From Alphaproteobacteria bacterium UBA830 (GTDB lineage: Bacteria > Pseudomonadota > Alphaproteobacteria > MPNO01 > UBA830): a stretch of 40,452 nucleotides of DNA. This document shows positions 8,423-16,143 of this stretch, one piece after another. The stretch lies in NCBI GenBank assembly GCA_905181725.1, contig CAJIYX010000085.1, positions 1-40,452 of the forward strand, in the 5' to 3' direction. Both the position numbers and the translations under genes were made by a program. The notes under the pieces are model-generated. The model saw only the letters and a program-made list of their open reading frames with translations. It searched no databases and was not told where the DNA came from. Numbering within the stretch: position 1 is the stretch's first letter; the number at the start of each line of letters is the position of its first letter.

Positions 8423-9628
8423 ATGCCCCGGAAACCCGATCCGCATCCCGATCTGCATAACGCTTTTGTCGAACAGGCGGAGATCGCAGGCGCGCCTTAC
8501 GGACCGCTCAACGGTCTGACGTTTGCGGTGAAGGACAACATCGCGGTCAAGGACCATATGTTTACGGCGGGGCATCCGCTGTTTGCAGACCGTCGTGCGT
8601 CGGAATCGGCACCGGCGGTTGCAGCGCTGCTGGCCGCCGGGGCGAAATTCATCGGTATGGCGCAAACCGATGCGGGCGGGTTTGGCGCGTCAACGCCGCA
8701 GACCGTAAACCCGGTCACCCCCGACCGTATCGTGGGCGGCTCGTCCGGTGGATCCGCCGCCGCGGTCGCCGCCGGTTATTGCGACTTTGCGCTGGGTACG
8801 GATACCGGCGGCAGCGTGCGTATTCCGGCAGCCTGCACCGGTCTGTATGGGTACAAACCCACCTATGGACGGGTATCGAATGACGGCGTGTTTCCGCTGA
8901 CGCCGCAGCTCGACCATGTCGGCATCATTGCCGCCGACCTGGAAGTGTTGGAACGCTCCGGCACCGTCCTGATCGGTGATGGAAAACAGGCGGAAAGCGC
9001 ACCCGCGACGCTGCGGATCGCCGTTGAGATTGACCGGGCGGGCCTGTTCGATCCGGCGATATCGGATGAACTCAACGGTATAGCTGACGCGCTTTCAGCC
9101 GCAGGACACGATGTCGACCGCCTGCCCGTGCCGGGCCGTGAGAATATTGCCGACGCGCATGGTGTCATCGTGCTGTCGGAAGCCGCCGCGATCTACGCGG
9201 AACTGACGGAAGATGAGCGCAACAACCTCGGCAAGGCTGCTGCAAGCGCGCTGCGGCATGCAAAGAACCTTCATGCGGAGGAAATCACCGCGGCATGGGA
9301 ATGGGCGCGCGCCGCGGATGGACGCCTCCAGAAGGTTTTCGAAAACCATGACATCCTGATCTCGCCGACCCTGCCGATTGCACCGCCGCCGGTCGATGCC
9401 CGGCGTATCCAGCTCGGGGGCGACCAGTGCCCGGTCGTGGTCGCGATGACCCTGCTGACCTGCCTCGCCAACCTGACCGGCAACCCGGTTGTCGGCCTGC
9501 CCAACCCCCTGTCATCGGCGTTGCCAAAAACCGGGCTTCAACTGCTCGGCGCGATGCAGAGTGACGAGACCCTGTTCGGGATTGCTGCGCGTATCGAAGC
9601 GGACCTGACCGCAGGAGCAACCGCATGA
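8423..9628 (+). CDS. Amidase-signature family hydrolase
   Basis: This 401-residue amidase-signature enzyme hydrolyses a C-N amide bond through a Ser-cisSer-Lys triad. The visible residues are Lys37 (AVKDN), Ser107 in GGSSGGSAAAVAAG, and Ser131 in GTDTGGSVRIPAA. The length is a little short of GatA-type proteins (about 480) and there is no GatB or GatC nearby, so a catabolic amidase is more likely than the tRNA amidotransferase subunit. It starts at ATG 8423, 6 nt after the SDR stop, and overlaps the MarR gene by 4 nt (ATGA). Neighbouring hydroxylase and amidohydrolase genes suggest an amide or lactam intermediate. Confidence 0.92.
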   Translation: MPRKPDPHPDLHNAFVEQAEIAGAPYGPLNGLTFAVKDNIAVKDHMFTAGHPLFADRRASESAPAVAALLAAGAKFIGMAQTDAGGFGASTPQTVNPVTPDRIVGGSSGGSAAAVAAGYCDFALGTDTGGSVRIPAACTGLYGYKPTYGRVSNDGVFPLTPQLDHVGIIAADLEVLERSGTVLIGDGKQAESAPATLRIAVEIDRAGLFDPAISDELNGIADALSAAGHDVDRLPVPGRENIADAHGVIVLSEAAAIYAELTEDERNNLGKAAASALRHAKNLHAEEITAAWEWARAADGRLQKVFENHDILISPTLPIAPPPVDARRIQLGGDQCPVVVAMTLLTCLANLTGNPVVGLPNPLSSALPKTGLQLLGAMQSDETLFGIAARIEADLTAGATA

Positions 9629-10071
9629 CGGCTGACATCTCCGATACGGTCCCTCGCGAAGACTATGCGCTGGACGAACAGATCGGGTTTCGGTTGCGTC
9701 TTGCACTGCAACGGCACACCGCAATCTTCTTTGCCCACATGGATGTCGGGCTGACACAGACGCAATACGCCGTCCTCGCCCGGCTCTGGGAATTGGGCGA
9801 AAGCTCGCAGAATGAACTGGGACGATCCGCGGCGATTGATTCTGCGACCATCTGGGGCGTGGTGCAGCGGCTTCAGACCGCCGGACTGGTGGCGACCAAG
9901 GCACATCCATCCGACAAGCGCCGCCGCATGGTCAGCCTGACCCGGCTTGGGCGTGATACCGTGGATGCGGCCATTGCCAAAGGCCAGCGTTCCAATGAAG
10001 AGACGCTGGCGCCGCTGACTGCGACAGAACGCAAATCGTTGATCGCCCTGTTGGGCAAGCTGAGCGATTAA
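9625..10071 (+). CDS. MarR-family transcriptional regulator
   Basis: This 148-residue protein has a central winged helix-turn-helix: LTQTQYAVLARLWELGESSQ, then the recognition region IDSATIWGVVQRLQTAGLV and the wing SDKRRRMVSLT, followed by a C-terminal dimerisation helix. MarR proteins usually repress nearby catabolic or efflux genes and release DNA on binding a small aromatic ligand. Its start overlaps the amidase stop (ATGA), and it lies 21 nt before coxM, inside the operon it may control. A likely effector is the pathway substrate or an intermediate; this is inference. Confidence 0.9.
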   Translation: MTADISDTVPREDYALDEQIGFRLRLALQRHTAIFFAHMDVGLTQTQYAVLARLWELGESSQNELGRSAAIDSATIWGVVQRLQTAGLVATKAHPSDKRRRMVSLTRLGRDTVDAAIAKGQRSNEETLAPLTATERKSLIALLGKLSD

Positions 10072-10092
10072 GGAAAAGGACGGGACCGGAAT

Positions 10093-10962
10093 ATGAAGCC
10101 GCCCAAATTCGATTATTTCGCGCCGGACAGTATCGAAAGCGCGCTGGCGCTGCTCACCGAACACGGTGAAGACGCCCGCTATCTGGGCGGCGGGCAAAGC
10201 CTGGTGCCGATGATGAACCTCCGCGTCGCCGCCCCGTCGGCGCTGATCGATCTGAACGGGATCGCCGCTCTGCGGGGCATCCGGATTGATGAAGAGGATC
10301 GGCTGCACATCGGCGCGATGACCCGCACGCGGCAAATCGAGCTGGACGCAACCATCGCCCGCGCCAACCCGCTTCTTCACGAGGCCGCCCCGCACATTGC
10401 CCATATCCAGATCCGCAACCGGGGGACCATCGGCGGCAGTCTCGCCCATGCCGATCCCGCAGCAGAACTGCCCGGGGTCGTTCTCGTCTGCGACGCGGAG
10501 ATAAAACTTTTCGGTCCTGATGGTGCGCGGTCCGTTGCCACCGGCGACTTTTTCAAAAACATATTTTCGACCGCCCTGCAGGACGGCGACATGATCACCG
10601 AGATCGTTTTCCCGGCCTGGCCATCCACGCGGCGCTGGGCGTTCCAGGAGATATCCCGGCGCGAAGGCGATTTCGCCATGATCGGGATCGCCGCCTGGTT
10701 CGATCTGGATGATGCCGGCAGGATTTCAGCCGCAGGCCTTGCCGCCATCGGTGCCGGCGACACGCCCCTGCGTTTATCTTCCGGTGAAACCGTCCTTATT
10801 GGACAGGCGCCGGGCGAGAAAATTTTTGCAGAAGCCGCGCGCGCCTCTTTGAGCGACCTTCAACCCGGCAGCGACATTCATGCATCTGCTGAATACCGGC
10901 GCGAAGTCGGCGGCGTACTGGTCGAACGAACCCTGAAAGCCGCGTGGGAGAGGTCATCATGA
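10093..10962 (+). CDS. Molybdenum hydroxylase, FAD-binding medium subunit (CoxM/XDH type)
   Basis: This 289-residue protein carries the PCMH-type FAD domain of the xanthine dehydrogenase/CO dehydrogenase family. Visible motifs are YLGGGQSLVPMMNLR (diphosphate-binding loop, near residues 35-49) and IRNRGTIGGSLAHADPAAE (near 112-130), then a CO-dehydrogenase-flavoprotein C-terminal domain. The subunit carries electrons from the 2Fe-2S subunit to the acceptor through FAD. It opens the three-gene enzyme set coxM-coxS-coxL, which overlap by 4 nt at each junction. Substrate specificity is not set by this subunit. Confidence 0.94.
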   Translation: MKPPKFDYFAPDSIESALALLTEHGEDARYLGGGQSLVPMMNLRVAAPSALIDLNGIAALRGIRIDEEDRLHIGAMTRTRQIELDATIARANPLLHEAAPHIAHIQIRNRGTIGGSLAHADPAAELPGVVLVCDAEIKLFGPDGARSVATGDFFKNIFSTALQDGDMITEIVFPAWPSTRRWAFQEISRREGDFAMIGIAAWFDLDDAGRISAAGLAAIGAGDTPLRLSSGETVLIGQAPGEKIFAEAARASLSDLQPGSDIHASAEYRREVGGVLVERTLKAAWERSS

Positions 10963-11444
10963 CCGCGCAACATTCCGTCACTCTGAACGTCAATGGCACG
11001 GCCCATGACTGCGAGGTCGAAGCGCGCATGACGCTGGCCGATTGCCTGCGCGAAAAACTCGACCTGACCGGCACCCATCTCGGCTGCGAGCACGGCGTCT
11101 GCGGCGCCTGCACGGTGATCGTGGATGGCGCTGCGGTGCGGTCCTGCCTGATGTTTGCGGTACAGGCGCAAGGAGTCCAGATCACGACCGTCGAAGGGCT
11201 GGCCGACGGCGATACGCTATCGGACCTGCAACAGGCGTTTCACGATAACTTCGCGCTGCAATGCGGGTTCTGCACGCCGGGCTTCCTGACAACGGCGGAA
11301 TCGGTGCTGGCCGAAAACCCGTCACCCACCCGGGCCGAGGTACAAAGCGCGATATCGGGCAACATATGCCGCTGCACGGGTTATGTGCCGATTATCGACG
11401 CCATCCTGGATACGGCGAAACGGCGGCGGGAGGGCGGACAATGA
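10959..11444 (+). CDS. Molybdenum hydroxylase, [2Fe-2S] small subunit (CoxS/XDH type)
   Basis: This 161-residue small subunit has both iron-sulfur sites intact. The plant-type ferredoxin cluster ligands are Cys43, Cys48, Cys51 and Cys63 (GCEHGVCGACTV, then SC). The C-terminal helical domain has Cys102, Cys105, Cys137 and Cys139 (CGFCTPG and ICRCTGY). It transfers electrons from the molybdopterin cytosine dinucleotide site to FAD. The ATG at 10959 overlaps the coxM stop; an upstream in-frame extension from 10944 lies inside coxM and is not needed. The stop overlaps the coxL start. Confidence 0.96.
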   Translation: MTAQHSVTLNVNGTAHDCEVEARMTLADCLREKLDLTGTHLGCEHGVCGACTVIVDGAAVRSCLMFAVQAQGVQITTVEGLADGDTLSDLQQAFHDNFALQCGFCTPGFLTTAESVLAENPSPTRAEVQSAISGNICRCTGYVPIIDAILDTAKRRREGGQ

Positions 11445-13753
11445 GTGCCTCCACCCCCTATATCGGCAGATCCGTCAAACGTCTTGAAGACCGGCGGTTC
11501 CTGACCGGGACCGGCCGCTATATCGATGACATCAAACTACCGGACATGGCGGTGATGGCGATCTATCGCAGCCCCCATGCCCATGCGCGGATCAACGCCA
11601 TCGATCTGACGGCGGCCAAGGCGGTACCCGGCGTGATCGATGCATTCTGTGCAGCGGATATCGACATGGATCTCCCGGAAATCCCGCTGCGGCTCGCGCC
11701 GTTCGACGGGTTTGAGCGTTTTCTTCAGCGACCGATCGCGGATGACAAAGTGCGTTATGTCGGCGAGCCGGTTGCCGTTGTGATCGCCTCGGACCGCTAT
11801 ATCGCCGAAGACGCGCTGGACCTGATCGAGGTCGATTTTGCCCCCCTGCCTGCGGTCACGCAGGTCGATCAGGCGGCGGCGGGCGACACGCTTGTTCACG
11901 AAGACGCCGGCGAAAATATGGCGACCCGCTATACCGTTGGGCGCGGCGATGCCGACGACGCGTTCAGGCGCGCCGCTTATACCCGCCGCGAACGGTTCAC
12001 GACCAACCGGCACGGCGCGGTACCGATGGAAACGCGCGGGCTGATCGCGGAATTCAATCCCGACACGCCGTTGCTGCGCCTGCACGGCGCAACCAAGGTC
12101 AATTTCTTTAACCGCCGTCACCTTGCCGCAGCATTCGATCTGCCAGAGGCCGCGGTCGAGCTGATCGAGACCGATGTCGGCGGTGGCTTCGGCGCCCGGG
12201 GCGAGCTGTATCCCGAAGACTATCTGGTGCCCATCGCCAGCCGGAGGATCGGGCGCCCGGTCAAATGGATCGAGGATCGCCGCGAAAACCTGACGGCCAC
12301 CAATCATTCGCGCGACATCGTCTGCGATCTGGAAATCGCAACCACCGATGAAGGCCGGATCCTCGGTATGCGCGCCACGGTGCAGGGCGATATGGGGGCG
12401 TATATCCGCACCAATGGCGGCGTCGTGGCATCGAAAGCGGCGCAGTTTCTGCCGGGACCGTACCGCGTGCCGGCATTTTCCTGCGACGTACAGTTTCTGG
12501 TCACCAATAAAACACCGGTCGGCACGTTTCGCGGACCGGGCCGGTTTGAAGCGAATTTCTGCCGCGAGCGGATGCTCGACATGGTGGCCGCCGATCTCAA
12601 CATCGACCCTGCCGAACTCCGTCTCCGCAACCTGATGGAACCGGCGGACCTGCCGTACCGTATCGGCGAACTAGTGCCGGGTGACGTGAATGCCACGTTC
12701 GACCGGGGTAATTATCCGTCCGCCCTGAACCAGCTTCTGGACGAAGTCGGATATGCCGACTGGAAAGACCGGCAGGGAACAATCATCGACGGCCGCGCCT
12801 ACGGGCTGGGCATCGCGTGCTTTATCGAAAGCAGTGCGGCGGGCCCGCCCGAAACCGCCCGCATCACGGTGGCAGCAGACGGGGCCATCGAAATACGCAC
12901 CGGCGCATCGTCGGTCGGTCAGGGCACGGAGACCGGCATGGCGCAGATCTGTGCCGATTATCTCAGCGTCGATATCGACCGCATCGGGGTCCTTCATGGC
13001 AGCACGACACTGGTGCCGACCGGCGGCGGGACATTCCACAGCCGCAATACAGTGATGGCCGGCAATGCTGTCCGGATGGCCGCCGAAACGCTTCAGGCAC
13101 GCAGCATCGAGCTTGCTGCCCTGCGCTGGAATACCGATGCCAGCGGCCTCGAATACCGGGACGGCGCGGTTCATCAAAACGACGCGGCGGCATCAGTGCT
13201 GTCACTGGTAGAACTTGCGGCTTTCGCGCAGTCGCGCGGCACGGACGAAGCACTTGCAGCCGATGCCGCGTTCGATAACGAAGGCAAGCTGTCCTATTCC
13301 TACGGAGCGCATGCAGCCCTTGTCGCAATCGATGTCGCGACCGGTGTCGTCGAGGTTGAAAAATACGTCCTGACGGAGGAAATCGGCCGCGCCCTGAACC
13401 CGGCAATGGTGCAAGGCCAGGCAATCGGCGGGCTGGTGCAGGGTCTCGGCGGCACGTTTCTCGACCATATGGTCTATGACGAGGACGGCCAGTTGCTGAC
13501 CGGCAGCTTTGCCGATTACCTGTTGCCGACCAGCACGGACCTGCCCGACATCACGGCCATCGCGCTGGAAGAATCGCCGTCCGAGTTTAACCCGATGGGC
13601 TTCAAGGGTGCCGGTGAAGGTGGCATCGTCGCCGTCGCCGCAGCGGTTGGCAACGCGGTTACACATGCGCTGAACGCCCATAATATCCAGATCAACGACC
13701 TGCCCATCACGCCGGACCGGCTGCGAGCCGCATTGCGCGCTGTCGGCGCCTGA
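11441..13753 (+). CDS. Molybdenum hydroxylase, large molybdopterin-binding subunit (CoxL/XDH type)
   Basis: This 770-residue subunit binds the molybdopterin cofactor and performs hydroxylation of an aldehyde or N-heterocycle using water oxygen. It starts IGRSVKRLEDRRFLTGTGRY, as usual in the family. It contains DVGGGFGARGELYPED, the active-loop segment GTFRGPGRFEANF and the C-terminal MGFKGAGEGG with the catalytic Glu at about residue 726. The loop is FRGPG rather than the AYRCSFR of form-I carbon monoxide dehydrogenase, so this is a hydroxylase rather than a CO dehydrogenase. The start is ATG 11441, overlapping the coxS stop; the longer frame from 11261 lies inside coxS. The amidase and amidohydrolase in the same operon suit degradation of a nitrogen heterocycle, but the substrate is unknown. 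Confidence 0.93.
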   Translation: MSASTPYIGRSVKRLEDRRFLTGTGRYIDDIKLPDMAVMAIYRSPHAHARINAIDLTAAKAVPGVIDAFCAADIDMDLPEIPLRLAPFDGFERFLQRPIADDKVRYVGEPVAVVIASDRYIAEDALDLIEVDFAPLPAVTQVDQAAAGDTLVHEDAGENMATRYTVGRGDADDAFRRAAYTRRERFTTNRHGAVPMETRGLIAEFNPDTPLLRLHGATKVNFFNRRHLAAAFDLPEAAVELIETDVGGGFGARGELYPEDYLVPIASRRIGRPVKWIEDRRENLTATNHSRDIVCDLEIATTDEGRILGMRATVQGDMGAYIRTNGGVVASKAAQFLPGPYRVPAFSCDVQFLVTNKTPVGTFRGPGRFEANFCRERMLDMVAADLNIDPAELRLRNLMEPADLPYRIGELVPGDVNATFDRGNYPSALNQLLDEVGYADWKDRQGTIIDGRAYGLGIACFIESSAAGPPETARITVAADGAIEIRTGASSVGQGTETGMAQICADYLSVDIDRIGVLHGSTTLVPTGGGTFHSRNTVMAGNAVRMAAETLQARSIELAALRWNTDASGLEYRDGAVHQNDAAASVLSLVELAAFAQSRGTDEALAADAAFDNEGKLSYSYGAHAALVAIDVATGVVEVEKYVLTEEIGRALNPAMVQGQAIGGLVQGLGGTFLDHMVYDEDGQLLTGSFADYLLPTSTDLPDITAIALEESPSEFNPMGFKGAGEGGIVAVAAAVGNAVTHALNAHNIQINDLPITPDRLRAALRAVGA

Positions 13754-13770
13754 AACGAAGGAAAATTCCT

Positions 13771-14766
13771 ATGACCGTTATCGATGTTCATGCTCATTTC
13801 GTCCCGCCAGACGTCGTCGGGACACTGGCCGACCGTGGCCGCGATTTTGGCATCGACCTGGTGGAAACCCAGCCCGGCTGCCATTGCTGCCGGTTCGAAA
13901 GCGGCATGCAGATCAGGCCGTTTTTCGACACGTTGATGAATACCGATCACCGGCTGGGACAGATGGACGATCAGGGCGTCGACCGCGAAGTGCTGAGCAT
14001 CTGGACGGATATTTTCGGATACGACCTGCCGGCTGCCAAAGGCGCTCTGTGGCATAGCGCGCTGAACGACAGCCTGATGCGCCTGTGCGACACCCATTCG
14101 GAACGGTTTTCCTGGCTCGCCTCCGGCGCGTTGCAGGACGCATCCCTGGCCGTCCGCGAACTGGAACGCGGCATGAAGGCCGGCGCGGTCGGCGCCATCG
14201 TCGCATCGCATATTGACGGCAAAAATCTCGGCGAGTGTGCGCTCGACGAATACTGGGGGGCCTGTGTCGAACTTGGCGCGCCGGTGTTTATTCATCCGGC
14301 ACAGCCAATTGCCCCGGCCCGGGCCGAACGTTTCGCGCTCAACCAGATCGTTGCCTATACCAACGACACCACCCTGACGGTCGGCTCTCTGATTTCAGCC
14401 GGTGTAATGGACCGGTTCCCGGGGCTTGAATTTATTCTGTCCCATGGCGGCGGATCGGTGCCGTTTCTGATCGGCAGGTTCGACCGGATGCATCATGCCG
14501 CAGACCCGAAAGCGACCGGCAATGTCGCGGCCGAGGCACCGTCCAGTTATCTCACACGGTTCTATTACGACACCATCCTGCACCATGGCCCGGCACTGAA
14601 CTACCTGCGCGATCTTGTCGGGATCGACCGGATGCTGCTCGGCACCGACCTGCCCTTCCCGCCGGGAGACCCGGACCCGCTGATGTCATTACGTGACGCA
14701 GGATTTGATGCGGCGGATATCGAACGGATCGTTGATGCGAACCCGAACGCGCTGTTCAGTTTCTAA
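13771..14766 (+). CDS. Amidohydrolase-family protein (ACMSD-like, amidohydrolase 2)
   Basis: This 331-residue TIM-barrel metal hydrolase or decarboxylase has the HxH metal motif at His7 and His9 (DVHAHFVP), a strand-5 histidine in FIHPAQP, the strand-6 segment LSHGGGSVPFLIGRFDR and the aspartate segment LLGTDLPFPPGD. The family includes 2-amino-3-carboxymuconate semialdehyde decarboxylase, gamma-resorcylate decarboxylase and related lyases or hydrolases. It lies 17 nt after coxL on the same strand with an AAGGAAAA ribosome site, and is therefore probably the last gene of the hydroxylase operon. The exact substrate cannot be read from the sequence. Confidence 0.9.
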   Translation: MTVIDVHAHFVPPDVVGTLADRGRDFGIDLVETQPGCHCCRFESGMQIRPFFDTLMNTDHRLGQMDDQGVDREVLSIWTDIFGYDLPAAKGALWHSALNDSLMRLCDTHSERFSWLASGALQDASLAVRELERGMKAGAVGAIVASHIDGKNLGECALDEYWGACVELGAPVFIHPAQPIAPARAERFALNQIVAYTNDTTLTVGSLISAGVMDRFPGLEFILSHGGGSVPFLIGRFDRMHHAADPKATGNVAAEAPSSYLTRFYYDTILHHGPALNYLRDLVGIDRMLLGTDLPFPPGDPDPLMSLRDAGFDAADIERIVDANPNALFSF

Positions 14767-14793
14767 GCAATTGGTCCGGCTTAAGAATATCTG

Positions 14794-14853
14794 ACCCTGA
14801 TTGACGTTCCGCACACGCAAAAATACAGTCAGGGTTCAATCATCTAAGGAACG
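14794..14853 (+). promoter_or_regulatory. Interleaved inverted repeats in leader of the AhpD-like selenoprotein gene
   Basis: Two pairs of complementary segments interleave in the 90-nt gap: ACCCTGA (14794-14800) with TCAGGGT (14829-14835), and CGTTCC (14805-14810) with GGAACG (14848-14853). The second partner overlaps the AAGGA ribosome site of the gene starting at 14857. TGATTGA (14798-14804) can also pair with TCAATCA (14836-14842). The order a-b-a'-b' permits a pseudoknot or mutually exclusive hairpins. This could be a regulatory leader or chance. Confidence 0.25.
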
Positions 14854-14856
14854 CCC

Positions 14857-16017
14857 ATGTCGACGATACAATATGACGATTCTGCCTACGCCGTTCGCGA
14901 TGATCTTGTCAGTGCCCATCAACGCGCCTGGGAACGCCTGTCGACGGCCGGAAGCTGGCTGACCGGAGACGAACGGGTAAAGGTCATGCGCGAGACCCGC
15001 CATGCGCGCAGCTGTGCCACCTGCGCCAAAGTAAAAGACGCATTGTCGCCCTTTGCGGTAACCGATGCCCACGATGCCGGTACCGACCTGCCGGAGAACT
15101 GGGTCAACATGATCCACCAGATCGTCGCAGATCCGGGCCGTCTCACACATGGTTGGTACAAAAAGACAGTGGGCGACGGTGGCGACCGCGGCATTGCCGA
15201 AACACATTTCGTCGAAATCGTCAGCGTCGTCGCCCACACGACGGCGATCGACACCTTTGCCAAGGGCATTGGCGTGCCGGTCCGCGCACTTCCCGAACCG
15301 CAGGACGACGCACCATCCCAGTACCGCCCAAAAGAAGCCCGCCAGCACCAGGCATGGGCGCCCAATATCGCCTGGGACGAATTCGGCCCCAATGAAGCGG
15401 ATTACTTCGTCGGCCCGGAATCCAGTATCCGCCGCGCGCTGACCCTGGTGCCGGGTGAGGCCCGCAGCTTCTTCGACGTCACATCCGCCCAGTATCTGGC
15501 AGGCCCGCAAATGCGGGACTTCTCTCAGGAGTTCCGGGCAATCACGCATCTGCAAATCGAGCTTCTGGCAGCCCGGGTATCGGCCCTGAACCAGTGTACG
15601 TATTGAACGACCAGCCATTCGGCACTGCTCCGTGCGAGCAGCGAACATACTGGAGACGACCTGGACTATAACGCCATCACCGGTGGCGCAGATGCCGGCG
15701 ATACCGGCATTCAGAACGGCGAATTGATGATTGAATTTGCCGAAGCCGTGCTGGGCAGAGACGATGCCAGACTGCAAGCGGCCCGTCAGGCCATCCATGA
15801 CGCGCTGGGTGCTGACGCGGTAGTCGATTCGGCCGGTGTTGCCGGCCTTTTCAATGCAATCGACCGGATTGCCGATTCAACCGGTGCCCCGCTCGAAGCG
15901 GATAAAGCCGAAATGACCGCGGGACTGCGCGAAGAAATCGGGATCGATGCCTTCGCGGCGCAGAAAGAAGCGCTCGATGCCGATGCGGCCAAAACAGCCG
16001 CGGAAAAAAAATCGTAA
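14857..16017 (+). CDS. AhpD-like selenoprotein with C-x2-U active site (UGA = Sec at codon 250)
   Basis: Frame 14857-15606 ends at a TGA (15604-15606), but the same frame stays open without another stop to TAA at 16017, giving 386 residues with one in-frame UGA. The residues around it form E235-x11-C247-x2-U250-x3-H254, which is the AhpD active-site pattern (E-x11-C-x2-C-x3-H, known from M. tuberculosis AhpD) with selenocysteine for the second Cys. An earlier alpha-helical half looks AhpD-like too (VEIVSVVAHTTAIDTFAKG), and there is a separate CxxC at Cys53/Cys56. A SECIS-like hairpin follows at 15618-15645. selA, selB and tRNA-Sec lie 8 kb upstream. The probable role is a thiol/selenol peroxidase or reductant of a peroxiredoxin. 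The ribosome site is AAGGA at 14846. A standard caller would report a 249-residue protein and a 97-residue orphan. Confidence 0.88.
15618..15645 (+). promoter_or_regulatory. Bacterial SECIS-like hairpin of the AhpD-like gene
   Basis: CTGCTC (15625-15630) pairs perfectly with GAGCAG (15636-15641) around the 5-nt loop CGTGC. An outer TTCG/CGAA helix (15618-15621 with 15642-15645) extends it past a 3-nt bulge. The loop begins 24 nt after the UGA (15604-15606) and carries G at its second position followed by U. This fits the known bacterial SECIS pattern: a small apical loop with an early G, roughly 16-37 nt downstream of UGA. Confidence 0.75.
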
Positions 16018-16143
16018 CCCCCTTTGGAACAATAGTTTTCGGGGCGGCGCAAAGCCGCCACGTTGCATTAGACATACCGCCGCGGCATAGTTCGCGCATC
16101 GCAGTGACACTTCGCTGTGGTTTACTTACGCAAAGGAGGACAT

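Noticed and set aside
8423..9628. GatA subunit of the tRNA-dependent amidotransferase
   Set aside because: Signature residues are shared, but the protein is short, no gatB/gatC is nearby and it lies in a catabolic operon.
11441..13753. Aerobic carbon monoxide dehydrogenase large subunit
   Set aside because: The active-site loop reads GTFRGPG instead of the CO-dehydrogenase AYRCSFR motif, so it is a general molybdenum hydroxylase.
16043..16059. Hairpin GGCGGC-GCAAA-GCCGCC between the two selenoprotein genes as a terminator
   Set aside because: The stem is perfect but no T run follows on either strand, so it is not called as a terminator.
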